Of a stretch of 57,767 nucleotides of DNA, positions 25,625 to 34,891 are shown in pieces. Position numbers and translations under genes: made by a program. The DNA comes from an uncultured Parabacteroides sp. (GTDB lineage: Bacteria; Bacteroidota; Bacteroidia; Bacteroidales; Tannerellaceae). Positions within the stretch are counted from its first letter, which is position 1. Each line of letters begins with the position of its first letter. The stretch is from assembly GCA_937894065.1 (NCBI GenBank), contig CALCST010000041.1, forward strand, positions 1 to 57,767. Reading direction: 5' to 3'. Below the pieces are notes generated by a model. That model did not search any database and was not told the origin of the DNA. It was given only the letters and a program-made list of their open reading frames with translations.

Positions 25625-26596
25625 ATGATGAAAAAGGTTTTGCTATTTTTATTCCTGTTACCTTTTTGTGCTTTTGCGCAAGAGGATTCTAAATACATGG
25701 AAGGTGCAGTGCCAGAGGTTGACGGCAAAGTTATATTCCAGACAGAACTAACCTCAACTGTTTTGTCGCCTGAAATGGTATATGAAACCATAAACAAATG
25801 GATGCATGAACGTTTCAGTCGCGAAGAATGTCGAGTTGTATATGAAAATTCTGAAGAAGGACAAGTTGCAGCTGTTGGTGAAGAATATATTGAATTTTCA
25901 AGAACAGTTCTTGCTTTGGACCGTTCAAGAATGCAATATCAAGTAACTGCAGAATGTAAAGGACAATCATGTTTGCTGCAATTCAAGAATATCAGATATG
26001 AATATGATGTAACATATCAGCGTGAACCTGAAAAATATACAGCAGAAGAATGGATAACTGATAAATATGCTATTCACAAAGGTAAACTAAACCGTATAAG
26101 TGGTAAATTCAGAATCAAAACAGTTGATTTTGCAAACCAACTGTTTGCCGATGCCAAAAAGGCGCTTGGTCTGAATACTCTTGAAATTGAAGAAGAAAAG
26201 GCTCAAGCAACAATTATAGAAACCCCTGTAAAATCGACTGATTTACCAGGATATAAATCTTATGCTGTTTCAGAGCTTCCTGAAATCATGAAATCACTGT
26301 TATCGTCAAGTCCATTCTCTGTTGAAAGTAACGGACAAACTATTATTTCTACAGGTAAAGCAGAGTGGAAAGGAATGGGTACAATGTTTGGAAAGAATAT
26401 TGCTTCGTTTGCAACTCCAGCAAACAACTCAGACATAAGCAATCTTAAAGACAACGATATCTATAAATTATCATTCTTCAAGACAGCAAATGATAATGAG
26501 GCTTGGATTATTATCGAATGCAGAAAGTCTGGAAGTTCTACAGAAAACGAACAGAATGTAACAATTGGAGAAATAACTAATATTTGGGTAAAATAA
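25625..26596 (+). CDS. Secreted DUF4468 (TBP-like fold) protein
   Basis: The 323-residue product has a signal peptide (MMKKVLLFLFLLPFCAFAQ). A first domain (about 30-185) matches DUF4468: GKVIFQTELTSTVLSPEMVYETINKW and LQFKNIRYEYDVTYQREPEKYTAEEWITDKYA. A shorter C-terminal domain (about 225-323) contains SSPFSVESNGQTIISTGKAEW and ends in TNIWVK. The family is common in Bacteroidales and predicted to be periplasmic, with no known activity. Two adjacent ATGs (25625 and 25628) could each be the start. The TPR gene follows after a repeat element. Confidence 0.8.
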   Translation: MMKKVLLFLFLLPFCAFAQEDSKYMEGAVPEVDGKVIFQTELTSTVLSPEMVYETINKWMHERFSREECRVVYENSEEGQVAAVGEEYIEFSRTVLALDRSRMQYQVTAECKGQSCLLQFKNIRYEYDVTYQREPEKYTAEEWITDKYAIHKGKLNRISGKFRIKTVDFANQLFADAKKALGLNTLEIEEEKAQATIIETPVKSTDLPGYKSYAVSELPEIMKSLLSSSPFSVESNGQTIISTGKAEWKGMGTMFGKNIASFATPANNSDISNLKDNDIYKLSFFKTANDNEAWIIIECRKSGSSTENEQNVTIGEITNIWVK

Positions 26597-26602
26597 GATA
26601 CG

Positions 26603-26673
26603 AGTTGACAAGTTGACAAGGGAACAATGTTTCAACACCCACAACTCGTTACCTTGTCAACTTGTTCCCTTAT
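26603..26673. repeat. GTTGACAAG-family repeat, copy 5
   Basis: GAGTTGACAAGTTGACAAGG with GGAACA on the left faces AACTCGTTACCTTGTCAACTTGTTCCCTT on the right. It fills the gap between the DUF4468 and TPR genes and ends eight bases before the TPR start codon, so it is transcribed as part of that gene's leader. Confidence 0.82.
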
Positions 26674-26680
26674 AAATACT

Positions 26681-26944
26681 ATGGAAATTATAAAACAAAA
26701 AATACAAAACGGAAATATCGACGAAGCAATACAAGAGCTTGATGTCATTATTGAAAACAATCCATCTTCTGATGAAGCATACTATTTAAGAGGTAATGCT
26801 TACAGAAAAAAAGGGGATTTTCAACAAGCACTGAACAATTACCTGCATGCTATGGAAATAAATCCTGAAAGTCCGGCAAAACTGGCACACGACATGTTGA
26901 TGGATATAATGGATTTTTATTATAAGGAAATGTATAATCAGTAA
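26681..26944 (+). CDS. Small TPR protein
   Basis: The 87-residue product consists of about two tetratricopeptide repeats: NGNIDEAIQELDVIIENNPS, then SDEAYYLRGNAYRKKGDF and QQALNNYLHAMEINPESPAK, with a helical cap. TPRs mediate protein-protein contact. No signal peptide is present, so it is cytoplasmic. The start at 26681 is chosen because the 18 codons upstream are repeat DNA. No partner can be named. It lies 53 bp before the FGE-like/sialidase gene on the same strand. Confidence 0.8.
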   Translation: MEIIKQKIQNGNIDEAIQELDVIIENNPSSDEAYYLRGNAYRKKGDFQQALNNYLHAMEINPESPAKLAHDMLMDIMDFYYKEMYNQ

Positions 26945-26977
26945 AGTTGACAAGGCTTCAGAGACGAGTTGGCTAGG
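26943..26977. repeat. GTTGACAAG-family repeat, copy 6 (half element)
   Basis: AGTTGACAAGGCTTCAGAGAC followed by GAGTTGGCTAGGG sits directly after the TPR stop, with no inverted partner. Its first 21 bases are identical to those of copies 4 and 7. Confidence 0.8.
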
Positions 26978-26997
26978 GATAACTATATTAATAAATA

Positions 26998-28989
26998 ATG
27001 AAAGGTTTACAAATTATACCACTAATGCTTTTGTGCATTCCGGCATCATACGGACAAAACGATACATCGGCTATTCCTATGGTTAAAATACCTGCCGGAA
27101 GTTTCTATATGGGTGGAATGGGCGAAGGTGAAGATTATGACGAAGCACCTGTACACAAAGTAAATATTAGCCATTCATTCCTTATGAGCGAATCGGAAAT
27201 TACGAATGCTCAATTTGAACAATTCATGCCTGAACACAGAAAATACAGAGGCAAAAACGGATTTTCAACGGAAGACGACGACGCTGTCGTTTACGTTTCA
27301 TATCAGGATGCCGTTGATTTCTGCAAATGGCTCAGCAAGAAAGAAGGTAAAAACTATCGTCTGCCGACAGAAGCCGAATGGGAATATGCTTGTCATGCTG
27401 GAAATTATTTCCATTTTTCAACAGGTGATGGTTTGCCTGCAGAATATCATAAGAACCAACAAACAGCCAGAAACCTGAAACCGCTATCTCTGAAAGTAAA
27501 GCAAACTCCGCCAAATGCATTCGGACTTTATGATATGCACGGGAATGTTGAAGAATGGTGCCAGGATTGGTATGGACCATACACAGCTGAAGAAAAGACA
27601 GACCCGGCAGGCTATGAAAACGGAATATATCGAGTGACACGTGGCGGAAGCCATAACACTCCGGAAAAATATCTCCGTACGACAAACCGTATGGCTATGA
27701 TTCCTGAAGACAAACATTCACAAACAGGATTCAGGATTGTTCAGGCAGAAGAAATTTCCGGCACTTTACTTCCGGCTCCTGCTCCAGAATTATTCCAACA
27801 GAATGTTTCGCAAGAAAATTTTAAATGGGAAGACAAAGGCAAAACTCCGATCTTCAAAACGCCTCAGGTTTATATCAAAGAACCGGGATGTGATTCTAAA
27901 ACACCTTTCTTTGCGCACAATCACCAACCGTCTGTTACATGGTGCGACAATGGTGATTTGCTCGCAATATGGTTTTCAGCGAATCAGGAAAACGGAAGAG
28001 ATATGGTTGTACTTGCCTCAAGACTCAGACAAGGTAACGACACATGGGACGAACCTTCATTATTCTTCAAAGTTCCGGACAGAAATATGACCGGTTCGGC
28101 TATAATGAACGACAAAAACGGAACTTTATACCATATTAATGGAGTTGAAGCTTCAGGCGACTGGCAAAATCTTATAATGGTTCAGCGCACAAGCAATGAC
28201 AACGGCGCAACGTGGAGCAGTCCGCAAATTATTGCTCCGGAACATACAACTCGCCATCAGGTAATAAGCGGTACAATCGTAACTCGTGAAGGTTGGCTTC
28301 TCCAGGCTTGCGATGCCGGACCAGGCAGTCACGACGGAGCTGCTATACATATAAGTAAAGACAATGGAAAAACGTGGAACGACCCATGGGACGGCGCTCC
28401 TCTACCCGACTTCAAAGACGGAGGAAAAGGTTCGACTATTGCAGGAATTCATGCAGGAATAGTTCAGCTCAACAATGGAAACTTTATGGCTCTGGGCAGA
28501 GGAAACAGCATAAAGAATAAAGAAGGAGAACTGCGAATGCCTATGAGTATATCGGATGATGAAGGAAAAACCTGGACATATCATGCTTCAAAGTTTCCTC
28601 CAATTGACGGCGGACAGAGACTTGTACTGATGCGGCTAAACGAAGGTGCGTTGCTGTTGATTTCTTTTACAGACCATCCGACACGCACTCCTGAAGAAAA
28701 ACGAGGTATGATTTTCAAGGATAAAAACGGAAAAGAATTCAGAGGCTATGGCCTATACGCTGCCGTATCATATGATGATGGCAAAACATGGCCGGTAAAA
28801 AAGCTTATTACTGACGGACAAGAAAGATTCCTTAATGGAGGAGCATGGACTCAATGGTTCCTTATGAGTAAAACTCAGGCTGAACCCAGAGGATATATGG
28901 CAGCAACACAATCACCGGACAATATGATTCATCTGGTAAGCAGCAGAATATATTACTCCTTCAATCTTAAATGGATTGAAACTCCATAA
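26998..28989 (+). CDS. FGE-like domain fused to a sialidase-fold (Asp-box) domain
   Basis: The 663-residue secreted protein has a signal peptide (MKGLQIIPLMLLCIPASYG). An FGE/SUMF1-type domain (about 25-250) follows, with IPAGSFYMGG, YRLPTEAEWEYACHAG, GLYDMHGNVEEWCQDWYG and RGGSHNTPEKYLR. A six-bladed sialidase-fold domain (about 285-655) has four Asp boxes: SNDNGATWSS, SKDNGKTWND, SDDEGKTWTY and SYDDGKTW. The cysteine pair of active FGEs (SYLC...YC) is missing, so the first domain is probably a binding or structural module. The second may act on sialic acid or another acidic sugar. It lies upstream of the SusC/SusD genes but is separated by 811 bp. Confidence 0.82.
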   Translation: MKGLQIIPLMLLCIPASYGQNDTSAIPMVKIPAGSFYMGGMGEGEDYDEAPVHKVNISHSFLMSESEITNAQFEQFMPEHRKYRGKNGFSTEDDDAVVYVSYQDAVDFCKWLSKKEGKNYRLPTEAEWEYACHAGNYFHFSTGDGLPAEYHKNQQTARNLKPLSLKVKQTPPNAFGLYDMHGNVEEWCQDWYGPYTAEEKTDPAGYENGIYRVTRGGSHNTPEKYLRTTNRMAMIPEDKHSQTGFRIVQAEEISGTLLPAPAPELFQQNVSQENFKWEDKGKTPIFKTPQVYIKEPGCDSKTPFFAHNHQPSVTWCDNGDLLAIWFSANQENGRDMVVLASRLRQGNDTWDEPSLFFKVPDRNMTGSAIMNDKNGTLYHINGVEASGDWQNLIMVQRTSNDNGATWSSPQIIAPEHTTRHQVISGTIVTREGWLLQACDAGPGSHDGAAIHISKDNGKTWNDPWDGAPLPDFKDGGKGSTIAGIHAGIVQLNNGNFMALGRGNSIKNKEGELRMPMSISDDEGKTWTYHASKFPPIDGGQRLVLMRLNEGALLLISFTDHPTRTPEEKRGMIFKDKNGKEFRGYGLYAAVSYDDGKTWPVKKLITDGQERFLNGGAWTQWFLMSKTQAEPRGYMAATQSPDNMIHLVSSRIYYSFNLKWIETP

Positions 28990-29304
28990 TATTTCTACAG
29001 AAACATGGTAGTGTTTTTGTTGAAATATCAAATGTTTCAAGAAAAATAACAGGAGATTTTCAGAGAGAAGTTTCACAACAAACTTACAACTCTGATACTC
29101 TGGATTTTCCTGTGATTCAAGGATATTAGAAATAGAAGTTTTACCATAAAACTAATAAGGTAACGCTCAGACACAATAATATTAAAAAATATCCATAAAT
29201 CACATCATCTCTTTTATAATTAGAGATATAACAAAGTTGTGAAACATGCTAAATTTAAAAAACAGGATAATAATAAGGTATAATAGCATATAAGCAAAAT
29301 TACT

Positions 29305-29414
29305 TCCGAAAGAAAACAAAAATAAGTACGGAAGTAATTTCAATTAGGTTCGGAAGTAATTTGATTTGGGTTCGAAAGAAAATTCGATTACTTTCGAATA
29401 CAAATTCCATAGAT
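29305..29414. repeat. Array of five 22-bp units with TTCGGAAGTAAT-type motifs
   Basis: Units begin at 29305, 29327, 29349, 29371 and 29393 with a constant 22-bp step. Their first 12 bases are TCCGAAAGAAAA, TACGGAAGTAAT, TTCGGAAGTAAT, TTCGAAAGAAAA and TTCGAATACAAA. The spacer of unit 3 is TTGATTTGGG, close to the ATTGATTGGC spacer of the array at 13.2 kb. Inverted relatives flank the core: ATTACTTCCGAAAG (29299-29312) and GATTACTTTCGAA (29385-29397). The array is about 390 bp upstream of susC. Confidence 0.78.
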
Positions 29415-29665
29415 TTTTAGTCATAATATTTAAATAAAAAACACAGTAACACAATCATATACAATACATAATATGATTAAGATATAAACTATTTAATATA
29501 ATGTGTATAATAATCACATTTAACTAAAGCAATATTAAAACTAATCACTGAATCAATAATATTAAGCATTATAATACAACAACTTACACACCACCCATCT
29601 TATTTATATTATTTATATGCATATATATGTCATATATTTTTTTCATAAATTATCCTTACATATAC

Positions 29666-29694
29666 TTGTTTTATTAGTTTTTTTTATATCTTTA
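29666..29694 (+). promoter_or_regulatory. Candidate susC promoter
   Basis: TTG (29666-29668), an 18-bp spacer and TATCTTTA (29687-29694, one mismatch to TAnnTTTG) precede susC by about 105 bp. The leader is long enough for post-transcriptional control. Confidence 0.5.
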
Positions 29695-29800
29695 CGGCGT
29701 TTAAGCTTACTAAGACAAACCACAATAAGTCTTTAAGCCATGAAACACTATTTTGAGAAAATAAAATTTATTAGTGTTAACCCGTAATATGTAAAAACTT

Positions 29801-32782
29801 ATGCGACAGAAAAAGATGTTAACCACATTCAGACATTCGAGAATGGTAGCTGCCTCGATGTTGATGTCTTTCTGCATGACTGGTGCTGTATTTGCACAGA
29901 AAGCAGTTATTAAGGGAAACGTTGTTGATGAAAATGGTGAACCTATTATCGGTGCCAACATTTTGGTAAAAGGTTCTACGAATGGAACAATTACTGACAT
30001 TAACGGTAATTACTCACTGGAAGTGGAAAACGCTAAAGGCGCTGTTCTACAAATTTCTTACATTGGATATAACTCTGTTGAAGAAGCAGTAAAAGGGCGT
30101 AATGCTGTTTCTTTCAAACTTGAACCTTCAGTTGTAAACTTGGGTGAAGTTGTAGCTATTGGTTATGGTACCCAAACTCGCCGTGAAATCACAGGTTCAG
30201 TAGCAAACGTATCAGAAGAAAACTTCAATAAAGGTGTTACTCGTGATGCATCAGATTTGCTGCAAGGTAAAGTTGCAGGTTTGACAATCACTTCTGGTTC
30301 AGGAGATGTAACTCGTGGTTCTCAAATCCAGTTGCGTGGTACATCAACTTTGCAGAATGACCAAGGTCCGATGATCGTTATCGATGGTGTTCCTGGTGGT
30401 GATATGTCAACTGTATCTCCTACAGATATCGAATCAATCTCAGTTTTGAAGGATGCTTCTTCAGCTGCAATCTACGGTTCTCGTGCAGCAGGTGGTGTTA
30501 TCTTGATTACAACAAAACGTGGTTCTGGTTCAAAAACTCAAATCAACTACGATGGTTACGTTACAGCATCTACAGTTGCTAACAAACCGGATATGTTGAA
30601 TGCTCAGGAATGGAGAGATGCAAACAAGGAGTTAGGTAATGATATTTCACTATATGACGGATATACTGCAGATACTGACTGGTTCGACGCTATGATGCGT
30701 ACTGGTATTTCACAGAACCATTCTTTGTCATTGTCTGGAGGTACTTCTAAGAGTAATTATCGTGCATCTTATACATATATGGATCGTAACGGTATTGCTC
30801 GTGATAACTGGATGAAACGTCATAGTTTCCGTTTCCAGTTCCAGCAGCGTGCATTGAACGACAAATTGCGTATCGGATTAACAGGTTCTACAACCTTGAC
30901 AGATATGCAAATGCCATTTGCTGATGACTATATTCTAGCATACAATATGCTTCCTGTATATCCTGTATATAATGAAGATGGTTCATATTTCACAGGAGCA
31001 AACAAGAATTACGACCAAGGTAACCCAGTTCAGAATCAGGATCAGAACTATAAGAAAAGAAGCAATATTTACTTCTATGGACAAGGTGATGTTCAATACA
31101 CAATCATAGAAGGCTTGACAGCTAAAGTTAACTTGTATAAGAGCCGTTTCTCAAGCGACTATAGCGAATGGCAAGATCCACAGAACTCTCGTGGTGATGA
31201 CAACAATGGTTTGGCAGTTCGTCAGAATCGTACTTGGGACCGTGAGTTGATGGAATGGACAGCTAATTACAACAAAGCTTTCGGTAATGAAGAGCAACAC
31301 AAAATTGATGCTATCATTGGTTATTCATGGGAGACAAACAAATATGCAGACCAGTATGCAAAAGCTACTGACTTTGCAGTAGGTTCAATGGGGGCAGACA
31401 ATATCCAAACTGGTAATTTGTTGAAAGTAGGTAATGTAACTTCTAGCCGTAATGAATACAAGCTTATATCTATGTTTGCTCGTGCTCACTATAGCTATAA
31501 AGAAAAATACATGGTTACTGCAACAGTTCGCCGTGATGGTTCTTCTAAGTTTGGTGCTAACAATAAATGGGGTACTTTCCCATCAGTATCAGCAGCTTGG
31601 GGTATCAGTCAGGAAAGCTTCATGGAAGATGCTAAATGGATTAATGACTTGAAATTACGTGCCGGTTATGGTGTAACAGGTAACCAAGATGGTTTGCAGC
31701 CATACAAGTCACTTGAGTTGTATCAGGCATCTGGAACTTACTATAGCAACGGTTCACAGTTAACAGCATTCAAGGTTGCACAGAATGCCAACCCTAATTT
31801 GAAATGGGAACAGACTTCAATGTTGAATGTTGGTTTGGACTTCACTTTGTTCAACAGCCGCTTGAATGGTACTATCGAATGGTATAGCAAGCAGACTTCA
31901 GATATGTTGTACACATATAAAGTTCCGACTCCTACATATGTTTATGACAAGATTGCAGCCAATGTGGGTGATATGAGTAATAAAGGTATTGAAATCTTAT
32001 TAAATCTTGATGTTATAAGAAATAAGAATTTCACTTGGAATACATCTATCAACCTTGCACACAACAAGAACAAAATTACAAAATTGTCTAATGACCTATA
32101 TTCAACAGACCGTGTATATGTCGGTGACCCATGGATTCGTGGTGCATCAGGTGTAACTTCACACGTTGTTGAAGAAGGTTATCCTGTAGGTCAGTTCTTC
32201 ATGTTGAAATGTGACGGTATTGATGAAAACGGTAAATTCATTATCGAAGATATCAATGGCGATGGACAGATTACTGATGACGACCGTACATATTGTGGCG
32301 ATGCACAGCCTGATTTGACTTACGGATGGAACAACACATTCTCATGGAAAAACTGGGATGCTAGCTTCTTTATCCGTGGTACAATTGGTAACAAAGTATT
32401 GAATAACCCAGTTGCCGCATATGGAAATAACACATATATTTCAGGTGCAAACGCAATGAAGAATGACAACTTGATGACTATGCGCGAAAACTCACGTGTA
32501 TGTTCATACTATATTGAAAACGGTTCATTTGCTCGTTTGGATAATATGTCAATTGGATACACATTCAATACAAAGAATATTGACTGGTTGGAAAAAGCAC
32601 GTGTTTATGTAGCAGCACAGAACTTGTTCGTAATCACAGGTTATTCAGGTTTGGATCCAGAAGTTGAAAACTTCCGTGGAGAAGCTAGTGATGCAGATGC
32701 AGGTTTGTCACCTGGTATCGAACCTCGTAACTATATGCCTAAGGCTCGCTCATTCACATTCGGCGTTAACTTAACATTCTAA
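29801..32782 (+). CDS. susC: SusC/RagA-family TonB-dependent outer-membrane transporter
   Basis: The 993-residue protein has a signal peptide ending near AVFAQ, a CarboxypepD-regulatory-like domain (about 36-115, VVDENGEPIIGANILVKGSTNG) and a TonB-box-like VVAIGYGTQTRREITGS. A plug domain (IQLRGTSTLQNDQGPMIVID) and a 22-strand barrel follow, ending SFTFGVNLTF. There is no STN domain, so no direct anti-sigma signalling is expected. It imports oligosaccharides or peptides with the SusD lipoprotein encoded 13 bp downstream. Arginine codons are almost all CGT, unlike most neighbours, suggesting very high expression. The substrate cannot be deduced, since no linked glycosidase cluster or regulator is present. 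Confidence 0.95.
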   Translation: MRQKKMLTTFRHSRMVAASMLMSFCMTGAVFAQKAVIKGNVVDENGEPIIGANILVKGSTNGTITDINGNYSLEVENAKGAVLQISYIGYNSVEEAVKGRNAVSFKLEPSVVNLGEVVAIGYGTQTRREITGSVANVSEENFNKGVTRDASDLLQGKVAGLTITSGSGDVTRGSQIQLRGTSTLQNDQGPMIVIDGVPGGDMSTVSPTDIESISVLKDASSAAIYGSRAAGGVILITTKRGSGSKTQINYDGYVTASTVANKPDMLNAQEWRDANKELGNDISLYDGYTADTDWFDAMMRTGISQNHSLSLSGGTSKSNYRASYTYMDRNGIARDNWMKRHSFRFQFQQRALNDKLRIGLTGSTTLTDMQMPFADDYILAYNMLPVYPVYNEDGSYFTGANKNYDQGNPVQNQDQNYKKRSNIYFYGQGDVQYTIIEGLTAKVNLYKSRFSSDYSEWQDPQNSRGDDNNGLAVRQNRTWDRELMEWTANYNKAFGNEEQHKIDAIIGYSWETNKYADQYAKATDFAVGSMGADNIQTGNLLKVGNVTSSRNEYKLISMFARAHYSYKEKYMVTATVRRDGSSKFGANNKWGTFPSVSAAWGISQESFMEDAKWINDLKLRAGYGVTGNQDGLQPYKSLELYQASGTYYSNGSQLTAFKVAQNANPNLKWEQTSMLNVGLDFTLFNSRLNGTIEWYSKQTSDMLYTYKVPTPTYVYDKIAANVGDMSNKGIEILLNLDVIRNKNFTWNTSINLAHNKNKITKLSNDLYSTDRVYVGDPWIRGASGVTSHVVEEGYPVGQFFMLKCDGIDENGKFIIEDINGDGQITDDDRTYCGDAQPDLTYGWNNTFSWKNWDASFFIRGTIGNKVLNNPVAAYGNNTYISGANAMKNDNLMTMRENSRVCSYYIENGSFARLDNMSIGYTFNTKNIDWLEKARVYVAAQNLFVITGYSGLDPEVENFRGEASDADAGLSPGIEPRNYMPKARSFTFGVNLTF

Positions 32783-32795
32783 TCGATTTAGCTTT

Positions 32796-34367
32796 ATGAA
32801 AAAGAAAAATATATTATCACTATTTCTTGCCGGTGCGGCAATGATGATTATGCCATCGTGCTTGAACTTGGACGAAACAGTCTATGATAAATTACCGGCT
32901 GATGACTTCGGTAAAACAGAAGTAGAAATCAATGCATTGATTGGTACAGTTCACAATACATTGAAAAAATATTGGCCAGGTGATTTCCGTGTACTTTCTG
33001 AAAATGGCGGTTCTGTAGCAGTAACACCTACACGAAGAGGTGGTGACTGGTATGACGGTGGTCAGTACAGAGAAATGTATATGCATACATGGACAGCCAA
33101 TACTAGTGCGATAAAAGGAGCTTGGAGTTCTGCATCTAGTGCAATTGGTACTTGTAATGCAACAATTGAAGTCCTTAAGAATTCTGAAATTCTGAAAGAT
33201 GAAGACAAAACAACAAAAATCTCAGAAGTAAGAGGAGTTCGCGCATTTTGGTATTATGTAATGTTAGATAACTGGGGAAATATTCCTTTGGTAACTGACT
33301 ATAACGATAAAGAGCTTCCAACATGTAAAACTAGACAAGAAGTTTTTGATTGGCTTTTAAGTGAAGTTGAAGAAATATCAGCTACATGTCCAGAAGCTTC
33401 TTCTGAAACTTACGGTCAGTTTACAAAAGGAGCTGCTTATACTTTACTTGCAAAATTATACTTGAATGCTGATGCATGGGGTGTAACAACTTCAGGTGGG
33501 AACTACGAGAAAGTTGTTGAATATTGTGATAAGGTTATGGCTATGAATTATATCCTTGAACCAGAATGGTCTGATAACTTTAATCTAACAAACAACAACT
33601 CAAGAGAAGCAATCTTTGCATGTTCATTCTCTAGTACAGATACACAAGATCAAAACCAGATGATGAACCAAACTCTTCATTACAAAGATTATCTTGCTTT
33701 TGGTGGAAGTTATTCATCAACTTGGAATGGTGTTTGTGCACAGCCTGAGTATGTAAGATTATTCTCAGATGATGATCCTCGTAAAGATGCAACATTCCTA
33801 ACTGGAGTAATGAAGGATATTTCAACAGGTGAACCTATCATTACAGACCATGGTTTTGTTTTGGATCATACAATTGATGTAACAATGCTTCCTGGTACTG
33901 AATATGACGGAACTACATGGGGAGCTGTTAACCAGCATGATGGTGCACGTTGCTTCAAATGGGAATACGCAAAAGATTTGGTTGATGCAATGGAAAACGA
34001 TTTCCATATCTTCCGTTTGGCAGATGTTTATCTGATGAAAGCTGAAGCATTGTTAAGAGGAAATGGAAATGTAGGTGAAGCAACAAAATTAGTAAATGCA
34101 ATCCGTGAACGAGCTTATGGTAATGCAGATCACAATTATCAAACAGTTGACTTGGAAAAAGTACAGCTAGAACGTCGTTTGGAATTAGCATGGGAAAACA
34201 CTTCACGCCAGGATGATATCCGCTTCGGTTGCTTCGAACAAGGAATGTGGCCTCAATCAAATTGTGCTAGAGCAACAGGTGAACACTTGAAACTCTATCC
34301 TATTTCACAGGATGCATGGCAGACAAACCCGAATTTGACTCAGAATCCTGGTTATGCAGCATTCTAA
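32796..34367 (+). CDS. susD: SusD/RagB-family substrate-binding lipoprotein
   Basis: The 523-residue protein has a lipoprotein signal (lipobox MPSC, cysteine near 22). It shows the typical SusD layout: N-terminal helices, TPR-like repeats (FTKGAAYTLLAKLYLNADAWG) and the C-terminal LADVYLMKAEALLRGNG and QLERRLELAWENTSRQD segments, which are among the most conserved in the family. It caps the SusC barrel and captures the ligand. It begins 13 bp after susC and ends at a strong terminator. Codon use is less biased than in susC, with AGA arginines. Confidence 0.95.
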   Translation: MKKKNILSLFLAGAAMMIMPSCLNLDETVYDKLPADDFGKTEVEINALIGTVHNTLKKYWPGDFRVLSENGGSVAVTPTRRGGDWYDGGQYREMYMHTWTANTSAIKGAWSSASSAIGTCNATIEVLKNSEILKDEDKTTKISEVRGVRAFWYYVMLDNWGNIPLVTDYNDKELPTCKTRQEVFDWLLSEVEEISATCPEASSETYGQFTKGAAYTLLAKLYLNADAWGVTTSGGNYEKVVEYCDKVMAMNYILEPEWSDNFNLTNNNSREAIFACSFSSTDTQDQNQMMNQTLHYKDYLAFGGSYSSTWNGVCAQPEYVRLFSDDDPRKDATFLTGVMKDISTGEPIITDHGFVLDHTIDVTMLPGTEYDGTTWGAVNQHDGARCFKWEYAKDLVDAMENDFHIFRLADVYLMKAEALLRGNGNVGEATKLVNAIRERAYGNADHNYQTVDLEKVQLERRLELAWENTSRQDDIRFGCFEQGMWPQSNCARATGEHLKLYPISQDAWQTNPNLTQNPGYAAF

Positions 34368-34397
34368 TTTGAATAAATAAAATTCATTAAACTATAT

Positions 34398-34443
34398 ACT
34401 TGGATACTTTCTATTATAAAAAAGAGAGTATCCAAGTTTTTTA
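34398..34443 (+). terminator. Terminator of susC-susD
   Basis: ACTTGGATACTTTCT (34398-34412) pairs with AGAGAGTATCCAAGT (about 34423-34437), followed by a T-run. It closes the susCD transcript before the Dabb gene. Confidence 0.88.
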
Positions 34444-34457
34444 TTAAAAATAATATT

Positions 34458-34757
34458 ATGGTTAAACACATTGTTTTATTCAAACTCCCTGATAATATTA
34501 ATCAAGAAGAGAAAATGGACGTGATGCTAAAATTCAAACATGCAATTGAAGCTCTTCCTAATGTAATTAAATTTATTAGAGAAATACATGTTGAAATAAA
34601 CATTAATCCAGATGAGAAATGGGATCTTTGCTTAAATAGTGATTTTGATACTCTTCAAGATGTAAAAAACTATTCAATAAATCCTGCACATATTGCAGCA
34701 GCAAGTATCCTGAAAAGATTTCCAGGAGAACGAGCCTGTGTAGATTATGAATATTGA
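34458..34757 (+). CDS. Dabb (stress-responsive alpha/beta-barrel) protein
   Basis: This 99-residue protein begins MVKHIVLFKLPDNINQEEK and contains PNVIKFIREIHVEININ and DLCLNSDFDTLQDVKNYSINPAH, the pattern of the dimeric ferredoxin-like Dabb family. These are small cytosolic proteins with varied, mostly unknown roles. No catalytic residue can be assigned. It lies between the susCD terminator and namZ, and its stop overlaps the start of an open frame leading into namZ. The likely namZ start is 134 bp further on with its own promoter. Confidence 0.85.
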   Translation: MVKHIVLFKLPDNINQEEKMDVMLKFKHAIEALPNVIKFIREIHVEININPDEKWDLCLNSDFDTLQDVKNYSINPAHIAAASILKRFPGERACVDYEY

Positions 34758-34869
34758 TAAAACTATTTTATATCAACAATTTAATATATAATATCTTTTT
34801 TCAATTGACACGAAAATATGGAGTTTACATAACTATATATTTCCGTGTCTTTTATGTCAAAACATTTTG

Positions 34870-34877
34870 TATTTTTG
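34870..34877 (+). promoter_or_regulatory. -7 box for the NamZ-type gene
   Basis: TATTTTTG matches TAnnTTTG and lies 14 bp before the ATG at 34892. It decides that start over an earlier in-frame ATG at 34754, which would be upstream of the transcript. No clear -33 element was seen. Confidence 0.6.
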
Positions 34878-34891
34878 CAAAAAAAACAGAC

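Larger units (their letters stand above)
28990..29800. other. 811-bp gene-free region between the sialidase-fold gene and susC
   Basis: No plausible gene is visible. From left to right it holds a weak hairpin (ACAGAAACA with TGTTTTTGT, about 28997-29020), which may end the upstream transcript. Next is an AT-rich stretch, then the five-unit 22-bp-register array (29305-29414) and another AT-rich stretch. The susC promoter and a leader of about 100 nt close the region. It is the longest non-coding stretch in the window. No tRNA or recognisable regulatory RNA was found. Confidence 0.6.

Noticed and set aside
26998..28989. Sulfatase-activating FGE
   Set aside because: The required cysteine pair is absent and no sulfatase gene is nearby.
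34754..34891. 46-residue extension of the NamZ-type protein
   Set aside because: It lies upstream of the likely promoter and would bury the signal peptide.
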